In this document: in pieces, positions 19,495-31,880 of the stretch | Layout of the letters: each line of letters opens with the position of its first letter | How positions within the stretch are numbered: the stretch's first letter is position 1 | Source: Hydractinia symbiolongicarpus | Taxonomy: Eukaryota; Cnidaria; Hydrozoa; Anthoathecata; Hydractiniidae | Reading direction: 5' to 3' | DNA: 64,000 bases | Assembly (NCBI RefSeq): GCF_029227915.1 | Contig: NC_079875.1 | Location: 4,898,001 to 4,962,000 of the forward strand | Position numbers and translations under genes: made by a program | Notes under the pieces: model-generated | What the model saw: only the letters and a program-made list of their open reading frames with translations | What the model was told of the DNA's origin: nothing | Databases searched by the model: none

Positions 19495-22016
19495 CTATAT
19501 AATAATACGCTAAGTGTGTCCGTCCGTCTGTCTGTCTGTAACAGGCAAAGTAGATGTGTTCATTTTCCTGTGATGCTGCCGCGTGGGTAACTAGGGACCA
19601 CCTGGGACCGGGTAAGTTTCCCAAACCTGGGACCCCATCCGTTTCGGAATGGACGGGTTATTGACGTCATCAAAAAATCTTCAAATCCCAATATCTCTGC
19701 AACCGTTTGTCAAAAAAGATCATATACATTTCCTTGATCACCGTTTCAAGATCTATACGATAAAGGCAATAGGTATAGAAATTTCAATACAAATACAAAA
19801 TACAAAAACTTTTTTTTTGTGTGTTTCAAATTTTTAAACCCTTATATCTCCCCAGGCTTTATCCGGAAAGATGATTCTATACATTATTTTGATCAGGTGC
19901 TTGCGCATTTTGACCTGAAAGTGGGGAAGAGTTTTGCCATAAAAGGGACGCTGCAGCAACGACACTAAACTTGTAAACAAGGAAGTACTTAGGAATACGG
20001 TCTTTACACTGTAAAAAACTACGAAGTTTGCAAATATAATTAAGTACAAACAATGAGACAGCTTCTGTTTTGTTGGCAATGATAAAAAGATTGCTGATGT
20101 AAGAAAAAATTTGGATATTTACAGTAGAACCTAACTTTTATAATTAGTACCAACAATACAGGAATTTCCTGTAGTCTAATTGTACCTCCTTGTTACACGA
20201 CTTTATTGTTAAACAGCCTTCTACTAAGTTATATTAACAAAATTTAACTTACTCAGCAGGTAAACAAACTTAAAACAAATACAATTGGACAACAATGTAC
20301 ATAAGTGGCAAAACAATATTTATTAACACAAAGATACAACAAAGACACAATAACAAAAACACGAAATTGAAGGTCTTCAACCTATTTTACAAAGCCGCAT
20401 AAAAAATGTTTCGTTTAACAAGGAATATCACAGCACTTAAAATTAATCACATTTTTTAATTCCCTCGAATTCTAATTTCGTGTTTTGTTTCCCTGCCCTA
20501 AATTAGGAGTAACCCTATTTAAAATTCAAGAAAAAGTTTTTACATAATTTGTGAACATTTTCTAAGCTTTGTCCCTTCTTATACTTCGTTTTCTTCTTTT
20601 AGGCTCTGTTTTTTTTACGCGCACTACCAAAGTTATTTAAAATGATACAAGGCTGTTTTTCGTGTTTTCTTTACTATTGTTATATCTTCATAGATACTGA
20701 ATTAAAAATTAGGGAAAAAATCAACAACAAAAGTGGTTTATAAAAAACCTAATCAGCAAAACGTTTTGTCTTTTTTGCAGACTCTTTTTATTTTAAAGTG
20801 TACTTTAAAATCATGGCCATTAGAAACTACATATCTGTATGTATGAAAGTTAGCTATTACTTTACTGTTTACATGGTTTACTGTAGATTGTAGCAGCAGC
20901 AAAAACTGACGGATAATTTAATCTAACTGTAAGGATTTTGAGATTTTCAGCAACGTAAGGTTTATCGTTAGAGTGATTTAGATATCATATTTCAATAATT
21001 ATTATGTTTAAATCAATGGAAACAATGTTGCTTTTAATCAAAATAGAACTACAGGTATATTGCCATAACCATAGAGAGCTCTTGGACAACATAATTTTAA
21101 AAAAAATAACTTTGCCAGAACTTTGGTTTAATTAAAAAGACAAGGACGAAGCCCTGTGATATAACTGAAAGAGTCACCCAGCGTACATGTTTAATTTTGT
21201 GAAATAAGTTCCTGTAAAAGTTGCAATATTATTTGTGAGCAGTGATCAATCAAATAGTTAATAAAAACACAACGTGTCACTTGCTTGTCCAGGTGGACTA
21301 CTTAGCACAGTTATATATGCCTGTGAAACATTCAGAGAGACACAAAAAACTTTGTGTATTCCAAACGTTTATTGCAGGTGAAAAAAGTTGAATTATCACC
21401 TGGATAGCTAGCTGTATTCAAACATTCAAATTTCTCTGCTAGCCACGTTTACACCAAAAAAGCCCTGATTGCTAAAGCTATACATAAATACAAGACTAAA
21501 TGAATAAAATTGTGTTTTGTGGTAAAAATGGCATAACATGAAGAATAAGAAAATCTAGTTCCCATGATGAGTATGTTTGGGTGCCAAAATCTTCCTTAAA
21601 ATTATTTGATTCAAGATCTATGGCTAATTAAATAATTATCTTAACTAGTAGAAACAAACAAAAAGCACATTTTCCTAAAATACAAAGTTCTTAGCAAAAA
21701 CAAAAGTCCTTTCATGATGCGTGAACTGAGCAATTTTCAAAATAAGTATCATTTTGTTTACAAAATCAGAGTTTGAGATAGGTTTAATAAGCGCATAGAA
21801 AACTGATCAGCAATGTGCAGTGCAGACATCGCATTACCCTTGACGTGCTGACGTCTTACGAATGTGAACCAAATACTGGTGTATACGCCATTCAATTAAG
21901 ACTGGTATTGTCTAGAAATATTAAAGAAAATAAATAAATATTTAAAAGTTTCAGCAAGTTTTTTAATATTTTGTTACTACAATTTTGTCATTGTTGTCAT
22001 AATTTTTTTCGATAAT

Positions 22017-22508
22017 ATGTTTTCACATAATTTGTGTTTAGAGCTTGTAGAAATCATTAAAAATGATGATGACAAGAAATTGCAAACCATTCTTATTGAT
22101 AATCCATGGATCGTCAAAATGAGAGATTATTATAAAAATACGCTGTTGATGAATGCTTCACGTCAGAACAAACCATCAATAGTAAAATGTTTAATTGATG
22201 CTGGTAGTGATGTGTATGCTGTGAGTAGAAATAAATGGAATGCATATCACTACAGTGCACGCTTTGGTCATTATGAGGTTTTAAAACTTTTAATTAATCA
22301 TGACGTCACAAGTATTAACAACGGAGACACTATGAATTACACACCATTACATTATGCATCTCATCATGGTCATATTGAATGTCTTAAATTGTTGTTGTCA
22401 GTACCACATATTGATGTTAATATACGAAACAATCGTGGTGAAACTGCTTATGATGTTGCTGATAATTACACTATCAAACGTTTAATAAAAGAACATCAAC
22501 AAACTTAA
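22017..22508 (+). CDS. Small intronless ankyrin-repeat protein
   Basis: A 163-codon frame from ATG 22017 to TAA 22506-22508. After an N-terminal helix pair (residues 1-35) there are four ankyrin repeats of normal ~33-residue period. Signatures are NTLLMNASRQNKPSIVKCLIDAGSDVYA, KWNAYHYSARFGHYEVLKLLI, YTPLHYASHHGHIECLKLLL and GETAYDVADNYTIKRLI. It has no fused domain and is likely a cytosolic scaffold or inhibitor. It is unrelated in period and sequence to the 27-residue array at 57.9 kb. Confidence 0.8.
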   Translation: MFSHNLCLELVEIIKNDDDKKLQTILIDNPWIVKMRDYYKNTLLMNASRQNKPSIVKCLIDAGSDVYAVSRNKWNAYHYSARFGHYEVLKLLINHDVTSINNGDTMNYTPLHYASHHGHIECLKLLLSVPHIDVNIRNNRGETAYDVADNYTIKRLIKEHQQT

Positions 22509-23539
22509 GATATTATTTCTTATGTTTGAAACTATTGGCGGAGAAATATTGTAGATTTGTGAATATGCTTTTATACAGTTTTGGACGCACTAATTACTCA
22601 TGACATGTATTATTACTATGAAACACCATAATATTATATAACACTTTTGCAGAACATTGGACGTTAACGCGTTTGTTTATATTCATAAATATAAATTGCC
22701 CCTGTATTATTTTTGACCAAGATTTTAGATTTGACACATATTTGTAACTTATTTCTTTATAATATTTTTAAATCACAAGTTTGGAGTAGTGTGATAAGTT
22801 GTTTTACCCTTTCGCCGCGGCAGTGGTTGTCGTTGGGCTATTTTCAACACACTGGATTTGAAAACTTGTAATTGCCCATTTCACTGGATTAAAAATTATC
22901 TACTTTTTTCTCGCGGAAGCAATGTTATTGTGAGTTATTATTTTAGGAATTTTTAAGCAAGTATAAACTGAAGTAAAACCAGTTTTTAATGACTTCTTTT
23001 AATTTTCTTCATTTGGTTTATTTAGAAAAGAACAAACAAACAAAACCAATTTTTATTATAATGTGTATGTATCTATGTATTTAAGAATCGTAGCTAAAGG
23101 TAGGTTTCCACACGACTGCATTTTCCGCTCGAGCGAAAGTTTGGAGCATTTTTCTTTTTCTTTTGAACTTAGTGGAAATCGATTTCCCGCTTGATAGAAA
23201 AGATTTTCAAAATAAAATGGCTGCCGTAAACAGAACAAACCTTTTGCTACGAAATTTAAAAATAATAGAATTTGTGTCTGATACTTTATTGTGTTTGGAC
23301 TTATAAAATTGACTTGTAAAAAACGTAGAAATAATAATTCTGTATATTTTCAACATGGTATTCTGTTCACAGCACTTAATAACCGGGTTCGTTAAAAACG
23401 GCGACAGAAAAAAAGCTTCCAATATGGGTGATAAGGGAGGGATCGTATTAGATGGTACTTCGAATACATTAAAAAGAACTGGAGTTTTATTTCGTAAAGT
23501 CTTCGTCGATCTAATACTGAATATCCTTTGCACTCTAAG
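22509..23539. other. Intergenic, no gene seen
   Basis: AT-rich. Frames between 23207 and 23600 are the decaying 3' part of the DIRS-like element or noise. Confidence 0.45.
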
Positions 23540-24780
23540 ACATCTTGTAAAGACAAACCGCGAAACCTCACCTTTAGAGAAGAGGCTGATCTGATTAAAT
23601 GGCCCCGAAAGGCATTACTGTCAATGTCGGCCAATCCAATAAATTTTTTAACCCAGTTAGCCACAGTCGACTTTTCCTGTTAAGGTTCCATGGTAGATAA
23701 AAATAATTAGTATTTGTTACTACTCTTAACACTAGACATTTTTAAATGAACATCCAGTGTATGAACGACACACATTAACTAAAAACATAGAGTCGCCGTT
23801 TGTGGTCATGTGTTAGACATCAAGGATAGGTAGTTCTGAATATCTCCACGCCGCTTTTAGAGTCATCAAGTTGAAAGTTAGTTGGTAAAATAGATAATAA
23901 AGCGTGTTTGGGTTGCAGTGGTAGGTAACACATCAGTTAACAAAGAACAAACTTTCGTTGTCCTATATTTTTCTGTAAATGTGTTTATGGTGAGCTGATA
24001 TAACAAACCGATGGCCATTATTGTGTAATATTCTGCACCTGGTTGAAAAAGTATGTCTAATTAGTTCATAATATGCTTTATATCAAACTAAATAGGATCA
24101 ATCTGGTGTTCATTGCACCAGCTAACCAATTTACCCCAGGTCTATTTGTAACAAGAATGTTATTTATGACAAGTGCAAGCTTTCTTACATAGGTCAACTT
24201 TCTACAGTTCTCTTTCTAAACTGTACATACCGCTAACCCTAATTGGTTGTTTTACATTAAAGGTTGTATTCCCGTCTGGATATTTCAGGAAATTGGGGTA
24301 TGTGGTAGCAGAAGGAGATTTGCTACAGAACACTCAAGTAGACTAGCACACCAGTCTTGTGTCACAATGAACATTGTCACTTTCCCTTTTTGCATTTTTG
24401 CAAGAAGTGACCTTATCATCGCAAAAGTAGAGAAAACGTAAGGGAACATATTCTTCGAACTGCAATGTATTGTATCTATTTCCTTGTTGCCCTGGAGTCG
24501 GTTTTATAGACATGTACCTTGAAATTTAGTGTGTTAAAGCAACCGGATTTATTTCTGGCATCTAAACTCAATGTCATTTTTCTGAAGGATTGAGTATCCG
24601 CGCGTTTGCTTCCGTGTGGTGCCTTAACTCCCAGTACGTTAAGGGCCTCGATATTCAGCACATATGTCAGAGCAACCATATTGTCTATCTGAAAATGAAT
24701 TGAGGATTCTTTAACTAGCCCTAAGATGTCAAAACTCTCGGCTTCCAAGAAAAAGTCACTTAATACTGATGATGACAATG
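23540..24780 (-). pseudogene. DIRS-like tyrosine-recombinase retrotransposon remnant (RNase H + recombinase)
   Basis: Read leftwards, 24778-24480 gives an RNase H part with IHFQIDNMVALTYVLN, matching the DNMTA-Y block of DIRS-type elements. It is followed by SLTFSTFAMIRSLLAKMQKG near 24390. From 24130 the N-terminal recombinase block TWGKLVSWCNEHQIDP appears. At 23664-23540 is the recombinase C-terminus, TVANWVKKFIGLADID then FRGHLIRSASSLKV and RGLSLQDVLE, which holds the H-x2-R box. The RNase H then recombinase order is that of DIRS elements. Stops and frameshifts throughout show it is dead. Confidence 0.75.
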
Positions 24781-24868
24781 ATGGTACATCTTTAACAGCA
24801 TCTAAAACGTCTTTACCACCTGAACCTTATTATAATCCGACTTCCACTGCAACAAAACTGGGGGAAAA

Positions 24869-25110
24869 TTGGCGGCTGATGTTGATGTTATGTTGAAAAT
24901 GTTTTTAAAAGATGTTAGCACTACATGCAATAACATAACTAAACCTGTTGAGACAACATCAACCAATGACATAAAAGGAAAAAATGATGCAGATTGCTTG
25001 TTTTACATGCGTTTAATTCCTGCATTAAGAAGCCTTCTGGTTGTAAAGAACAGACAAGCTCGATTAAAAATCTAAGGAGTTCTTTTTCAATTAGAGTTCG
25101 GAGCAGACCT
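24869..25110 (+). pseudogene. BESS-motif fragment (Harbinger accessory ORF remnant)
   Basis: The frame contains NDADCLFYMRLIPALRSLL-x4-RQARLKI, the D-x-x-F-x-x-S/R-L-x-P pattern of BESS motifs that end MADF/SANT proteins. Such proteins are the second ORF of PIF/Harbinger transposons, and a Harbinger transposase fragment lies next to it. A stop follows at 25073. Confidence 0.5.
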
Positions 25111-25479
25111 ACCAATGTAATAAAAATGTGAATGGTCTTGTGTTATTTTTTATTACAGATCACTGTACATCTTGTTTTACATACTTTTGTTACAATAAGT
25201 TATGTAACAGTATTTTTAATATACTAGTACATATATGGTCACAGTTTTTAATTCACACAGAAATGTTATATGTTTACTGTTGCTCTATGATGTATAAAAT
25301 TGTTTATCAGTAATTATGTTTAAGATATTTCATCCAAAAGATTTACCATTTCTTCTTGCCAGCTTACAGCACTTCATTTAAATTGAAATGCACTTTGAAA
25401 TCTTCACATACTGTTTTTGCATCCCTGGTGAAGTTGTGCGACCCCTGCGATACAAAATGTGCCAAGGCACTACCTTCAG

Positions 25480-25840
25480 CTATGTGGACCGCCTCTGATC
25501 AGGCCTTAGAAAACTCACTGTTTCTTGGTCAACTAGCTTAAGAGGACAATATGTATGATTAGTAGCTGATTGAATGATCATAAGGAAATTATGAAGCGTT
25601 ATTGCAGCTTTCGTGATAAACTTTACGTTGTCAGCATTTGCAATTATCAGTCTTAAGAGAATTTTGAAACGACTTGCCAAAATTCCAAATAAATTTTCTA
25701 TTATTCTCCCGGCACGTGACAAAGGATAATTGAAAATTGCTTCTGATAAATCAAGGATATTTCTGCGGTGGATATGACTGCATCATGAATGTTTTCAGTG
25801 TGAATGCTTCATCAGCAGCAAAGGTAAACGAGAATATTTT
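25480..25840 (-). pseudogene. HARBI1-like (PIF/Harbinger, DDE_Tnp_4) transposase C-terminal remnant
   Basis: On the - strand, FAADEAFTLKTFMMQSYPP leads into NYPLSRAGRIIENLFGILASRF and FITKAAITLHNFL. These are the third-acidic-residue region and the C-terminal helices of HARBI1-like transposases. A one-base frame change lies between the two parts near 25740, and upstream catalytic parts are missing. It is probably one old element together with the BESS fragment. Confidence 0.8.
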
Positions 25841-25914
25841 ATTGGAGTTGTAACTTGCTGTTGCTCAGAGTGTTGATATGTCAAGCAAGTTGTTATCGAT
25901 TGCATATCCCAGTT

Positions 25915-26055
25915 TAAACACCCAGTGTTGAGGTCAAAATTTCTATGCGCAAAAGAACTACACATTTTGTATACCATATATTTAACTCTACGCTGGAGAG
26001 CATATTTCAATAGATTTCTGGTGATCAGCCGAATTGGAGTGTATGAGAAAAAAGG
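25915..26055. repeat. Dispersed repeat, copy 1 (copy 2 near 37040-37205)
   Basis: The stretch from CAGTGTTGAGGTCAAAATTTC to TCAGCCGAATTGGAGT reappears at 37040-37205, including the shared 20-mer CTCTACGCTGGAGAGCATAT. It is non-coding and MITE-like, and its borders are not clear. Confidence 0.7.
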
Positions 26056-26509
26056 TAGAATGAAACTAAGCACAAAACAAACATGGAACAAAAAAACGCA
26101 CAGCGTATTCGCGATTGTGTAAATTCGCAAATAAATGTAAAATGTAAATTTGTTTTTGCAGTAGCAGTGCGAGCGTGAAAATGTGGCGGCAAAAAATTAT
26201 AAATTAAATCAGTATATTTTTATAGGTTTTCATTTGCGTTTAAAATACATACGGGAACTATATTTTGCAGATAAAAAAGTTGCGATTTTGGCAGGGATTT
26301 ATTTTGGCGAATGACACAAAGAAATGAATTTTTATGTCTTAAAATGTTTTATAGAAAATAAGAATAAACGCATATATAAAAACAAGTTTTACCTGTAAAA
26401 ATCCTCTTTATACTTGTATTTATAAAACTTGTTGTAAATATAAAAAAAAGTTCGTTTTTTTTAGGAAAAAAAACATTTTTCGTTTTTTAATTAAAAAAAA
26501 AACCTATTT

Positions 26510-26615
26510 TTTAAATTTGGCGGGGATTTTTTTTGGCAAACGGTAAATTATGTTAAATTTGGCGAGTATTTAATTTGGCGAATTTCGCCAAATTTAATCC
26601 TCGCCAAAATTTATC
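26510..26615. repeat. Palindromic GGCGAATTTCGCC repeat, MITE-like
   Basis: A perfect palindrome TTTGGCGAATTTCGCCAAA (about 26573-26592) sits in a larger imperfect inverted arrangement of TTTGGCGGGGATT and AATCCTCGCCAAA. This is typical of a small foldback MITE. Confidence 0.65.
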
Positions 26616-26639
26616 TACCTAAAGTAACTTTAGCCACTT

Positions 26640-28220
26640 TACATTTGTCAGTGTAGGCCAGATCAAATTTCTTAGCTATGATGATGAGAGTGCATCAAAA
26701 TTTATTTTTTCATTGGAAAAGTTGTCCACTATTGTTGTTAATAGTCCCCATCGTATTACATTTATCATAGATAAATATACCGTTTTCTTGGACAATATCG
26801 CTTTTACATTTATTACAAAGCAATTTTTCTGCCAGTGTCCAGTTTTACATTTATTATTCTCCCAGTAGCAACTTCAAAAACCAAATCTTAAAGATTTTCT
26901 TCGTAGAAATCGAAGTTAACTTCATCAGTTGTGGTTGCCTCTGTGGTTCTAAGCAAACACGTGTTCATGTATTTTGAGACCCGTGAGTTGGTTAACTTGA
27001 AAGTAGATTTTTTCTTGTACCTTCGACACTAAATCTCTGAAAAACGTTATGGCTATATTGTCAGTGACATCTTTCACTGTTGCTTTCCTTAGGGGAAATG
27101 GTTTTATTGTACGATTCAATATAAGCGAAATTGTATACCAAACGAACTACATTAACTATGTCAAAAAGTGATGACTCGTTATTTACAGCAGCTATGGTGA
27201 TGAAATTTGATTGGTGCTGTATTGTTGGGAAGTCTAGGTTACAGTCTTTTAACATTGTGCAACATGTCCCCTACCATCACTTCATTGCGCTCATTTACAC
27301 GAACCTTTTTAATCTGTCATCCTGTTGTTGAGTCAGACTTTTCAATATTCGATAAGAGCTTTTCCTTTCTGGTGAAAAACATACAACTTTCTAGTGATCA
27401 TCTGCAGTGTGCAGTGTAAACTGAAAGTATTTGCGTTTTCGAACACGCGACAGTGTCACAGCAGTCAGATTCTTTACATACCCGCTCACTGTAGGCCGAT
27501 CTATAAAAAACATTAACATACTTGGGTTCATTTATCCATTCCAAACGTGTTTATTAGGGAAGTAAACTAAAGTACATCTGATCTTTTAAAGTATATACAA
27601 ACTTGTTTAACGTGTATGAAATATATCTTACCTGATTTTGTTGGTGTTTCGGTTCACTGGTACTTGTTGATCGGGAATCCATATCTCCAGCAAACCAACC
27701 AAATAAATACTAAAAATATTTAAAAAATGAGTAATAATTTATAGGGAATTACCATAAATGACAATTTTACAGATACACGACACACCATTTATCTTCTCGT
27801 GTGACAAAAGATGGACAGTGTCTTTACAACAGAAAGCAAAAATCTGATACTTATCATGACATACATTGTGATGTACCTGTGTATAACTTCTCTTACATTA
27901 TGGTATGTGCTTTGGTCTAGTATAACTTGTGTTTCTGTGAAACTTAAAATATCTCATTGTAGCAGACAGGCATCACATGCAACATCAACTGCATGTTTGG
28001 GTGAAGACCTGATATTAAGAAGATGGATTGTAACGGACTGACTTGAAGCAACGTACATTTGACTGCAATTAAAATTCCTTTGCTTTAAAAAATGCCCAAG
28101 CCAACATAAGAGAAAATTCTCTTAATAACAGGGTAGGAATCTTTATGCTGGATTCCACTCTCTCATATGAAACATAATTATTTTGTCCTCTTTTTTTAAA
28201 CCTGCTAGAGTATCATCAAA
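26640..28220. other. Intergenic, no recognised gene
   Basis: The - strand frames at 27061-27420 look mildly coding but match nothing I know, and they are interrupted. The rest is AT-rich. Confidence 0.4.
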
Positions 28221-28222
28221 TT

Positions 28223-28631
28223 TTACATAAATTTTTTCACACCCTTAGAATCAACTAAACTAATATTATATGTAAGCATTACTCTTGCATTAACTTTTAT
28301 TTTCAGGGATCGCGCGCGCGCAGTGATCGCGTCGACGGACGCCCCAATATTTTGCAGAGAAATTTTTTTTAGATACCAGCAAAACTCCTTCGTTTGTGCA
28401 GGACTTTGAGTTACAATAATGGTTTGCATTTTTAAATGAGAAACCTTCAATCAATCTCGAAGCAGTAGTCAATACAATTCGATCGTTTTCGCGCGAAAAA
28501 CGAATGCTTTTTTCAAATTGTATTATCATTACACGTTTAATCCTAACTTCTGGTGCAACATCTGTCACACCGAAAAGATCCTTCTCGATGTTAGGGAGAA
28601 TCAAAACATGGCTCCGATCAAGAATGGTCAA
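28223..28631 (-). pseudogene. Possible PIF1/Helitron-type helicase remnant
   Basis: Two overlapping - strand frames are shifted against each other. One ends in SLKIKVNARVMLTYNISLVD, which matches the GARVMLT-x-N-I block near the C-terminus of PIF1-like helicases (also in Helitrons). The other carries unassigned sequence upstream. No Walker motifs remain. The call rests on this one block. Confidence 0.35.
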
Positions 28632-28789
28632 AAAAGCTTATATTCTCTATCAATCATCCATGATAAAAGCTCCATTCATGTTGCAAATACCTTCATTGAA
28701 TCGTGCCCAGATCGGAGAAACATATTTGAAAAATTCACAAAAAAGATTTATAATTTTAAGACTTTAACTTTCGAATAAACTTTTGAATT

Positions 28790-31004
28790 TTCTTCTAACT
28801 CTCTTCATGCGACTTTAGCATGCTCACGCTTTTTGTCGAACTTTGAAATTCATAATGGCTCCTTAATTGACGTCATAGTGGCCAAAAAATTATATATGCA
28901 AATTATATCTGCGCTGATATTCTACTGACTGAATCGTGTTTAGACTCCGCTTGAAATGTTTTAAAGTATTAAATATTTACGGTAGATAGATGATTCAGAG
29001 TTGGAAAAACTTTGTCCTTAATTTTGCATGATGCATAATTATATGTTTTATTTTTAATTCAACACATTTGTTTTTCGGATGAGTCGGAATCAGAATACTT
29101 GGATTACAGTTTAAATGCAAATGGAACGAAGAATTTATCTGATTTATCGTGGGTAACATATAACACTGATAGCGATGGAGAAAATAGGAGAACTATAGCT
29201 TAGTAAACTAATTTTTTTTGAGGATATCTATTTCAGTTTCTTTCAATCGAAAGCTTAGACGCAAACAAATGTCAGAGCAAATCCCCAAAATTGAAATCCA
29301 CTTCTAACCCTAACCCAAATAACAATCAAGCAATGAGCACAAGGTCGGCGTGGTAACATCTTACCCTCTTAAATAATCCAAGAATTAATTATATCTGTTC
29401 GGGTAAGTGAGGCCATTCACGCTCAAAACCAAGGATTTCCCGATATTGAAAACGTGAGCAAAGAACAATAGAATTAATTAATCAAAAAGCGCCGTCAGTA
29501 TTATGACCACAGAAAAATCGTTTGAGACTCAGCTTAATCTTTTCCACCTTATAACCAATTCTAATTTCCTGGTGGTAAAAACATTATGCAGGGTCTCCTA
29601 GCTAACAGAACTAAAAATAAACCTGAAGACTACGTCGTTAGTATTTCATCGAGTTTTCTACAATTTCCTCTCCACAGGGTCCTTTCAGCAGGTGTTTCGA
29701 AGGATCTTTTTCTTCTTTTTCGGCAATCCTTTTCTCTGTCCACTGCACGGAAATGTGCAGCTAAGGCAATGTCACGCAAAAAAATCTTGGCTACAAAGCG
29801 CTTCGAGTACCTGCGCCAAGACACCATTAACTTGGGAACAAAAGAGCGTTTATTTTTCTTTATCTTCATTGCCTGTTTAAAATCATTTAAGGTTATGGTC
29901 TAGGACAGCTAATTGTTCATTTTCTTGTTCGAAACACTTTTAGGAAGGCAGCGGATTTTAAGTGCGTGAAAAACCTAAAAATTCAAATAACTTTGTCATA
30001 TAATAGTCAAGTCAAATTTTTTTTCTTGATATCAAATTAGGGTTGTGAGATCCGTACCTCTAAATGAGTAGTTTGTCGTCGAAGATGATATTTTTCGAAG
30101 CTTTATGTGCTGGGGAGTATCAAATCTCAACCACGTAGCATCATTGATTTCTTCGTGCTCACAAGTTTTGTATAATGTATTTCCGGGAAATGTGTTACGG
30201 TTGACACAGTGATGCATACAAGATAGGAATGTTTCCTTAAGCTTTAAAGCATTACCCTCAAGCGTTCTAACTGGCCAGTACATATAATTGATATTGGGAG
30301 GAAATTAACGAATCACTTTACTAACAACTCAGAAAATTAACGCGCAGAAAATTAACGTGGTTTATGGAAAATATGCATTTTTGGAGCATAAAATTAACGT
30401 TATTTTCCAAAAAATTACTCTTTCGTTGCATAAAATTAACGCAGTCATGGGAAAGTTTTAGAAAAAATTAATTATTTGTTGTCTAGTTTCTCCTATGTTA
30501 TCTTTAATTAAAAGTGATTAAAATCAATCACTTCACCACTCCTGCCGTCTTGTACGGCGTCAACCACCCCAGATGCCTACCAGTCATTTAGAATTATTTT
30601 ACGCCATTCATTGATGAAGATGCTTCCACTGCTCGAGTTTGACTAGCTTTCGCATTCTTTGCATTTGCGGTGAAGTAATTCAAGATACTTTTTGACATTT
30701 TGTGTTCACCTCTTAGTGATGCTCAAACAAGGAGGAAATTAAAATTCAAATGCTGTCACTTCATTCGGGAAATGAAAATTAAGATGAAAAATAGTTCTTA
30801 CACTGCAATAGCTTCATACCTTTAACCAAATTTCAAAAACTGAAAAAATGACACAAATGACGCTCATTTTCGAATTTACAACGGCTTTGAGAGCTTTTAA
30901 TGCTCGGCTTTTAATGTGCGTCGCTCTGAATTGAAACCTTTTGGACTAACCTATCAGCAACCTATTAACGCCCAGTATCGCATTGCTGTGCGTGGGAAGG
31001 GGAA
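28790..31004. other. Intergenic, no recognised gene
   Basis: A 105-codon frame at 29586-29903 and its antisense are open, but neither shows a domain. Other frames are short. AAAATTAACG-like repeats occur around 30330-30440. Confidence 0.4.
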
Positions 31005-31420
31005 ACTATATCTGAAACCCTGTTCACAAATGGCTTACCACGGAAATTTACAGAGAAAATCGGAGAAAAATTAGAATCAGAATGTCCAATAAAAGTTACG
31101 AAAAGTCACAAAATTTCAGGGTATAACAGTGAATTCAAAAAAACATACTTAAAAAAAGAAAAAGTCGCGGCTGCTAATGCGGTAAGTTACACTACAACAC
31201 GTGAAGTTGTACTAACGGCACTGGAATCCATTAGTCTGGAAAAAAACAGAATTTTGATCTAGCGGAAAAACTGCTGCAGCAAATGCCGACTATGAAAATA
31301 AGCATGGAAGATGGCGATCAGAGCAGAAACGTCACGTGAAAGGCGGTTCCGAGCACCTGCTTTCGGTTACTAAGGCGTACGATGAAGGTTCACAGCTAAT
31401 CTACTTCAACAACTAGTGTA
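31005..31420 (+). pseudogene. Unrecognised broken coding sequence
   Basis: From 31005 an ATG-less frame stays open for ~85 codons (including NGLPRKFTEKIGEKL and AANAVSYTTTREVVLTALES) to TAG 31260. A second frame then continues with FDLAEKLLQQMPTMKISM, and a third with SEHLLSVTKAYDEGSQLIYF to TAG near 31415. Amino-acid composition is protein-like, and the pieces follow one another as if from one gene with two frameshifts. I do not recognise the family. It could be a transposon gene. Confidence 0.4.
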
Positions 31421-31880
31421 AAATGCTGGACAAGTATAGAAATTTGAAAAATAAAGGGTGATTTCTTTTTCCTGTTTCCAACTTAATAAATCTAGTTCAT
31501 TCGAATTTGTACATATGTACGTGAATTAATTGTCAATTTATTCGGTTCGTATTCCTGTCTAATTATTGCTGCTAGATTTTAGTTTAAACATGATTCATAT
31601 CCTTTTCAGTCAAATGTTTCAGTTGAACTGTAAGTAACCCAACGAAGAAACATTTCTTTCTTGAAGCACATAATTAGGTTGTGTATATGGAAATCACAAT
31701 TTAAATGCGAAAGTAAAATGCAATTTCACTGACTATGGAAACGTGTATTTAGTTTTCGTAAATTACTTTAATCTAAGCTCGGTTTATACACCGTCAACAC
31801 TCACTTTAAAATGAATGTTCAAAATGAAATTGCACTTTATGGAATTGTAATGGACAATTTAGTTATTCATATCTTATATT

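Larger units (their letters stand above)
18386..22016. other. Intergenic, repeat-rich, no gene seen
   Basis: It holds copies of the CTGTCTGTCTG / CCCGTGG element (starts near 18598 and 19503) and a 26-bp tandem array at 19325-19450. Otherwise it is AT-rich DNA. A frame at 18387-18593 has an exon-like donor but no recognised content. Confidence 0.5.

Noticed and set aside
29586-29903. 105-aa + strand ORF and its 79-aa antisense
   Set aside because: Both are open, so neither is favoured. No domain, no start context, no splice sites that extend it.
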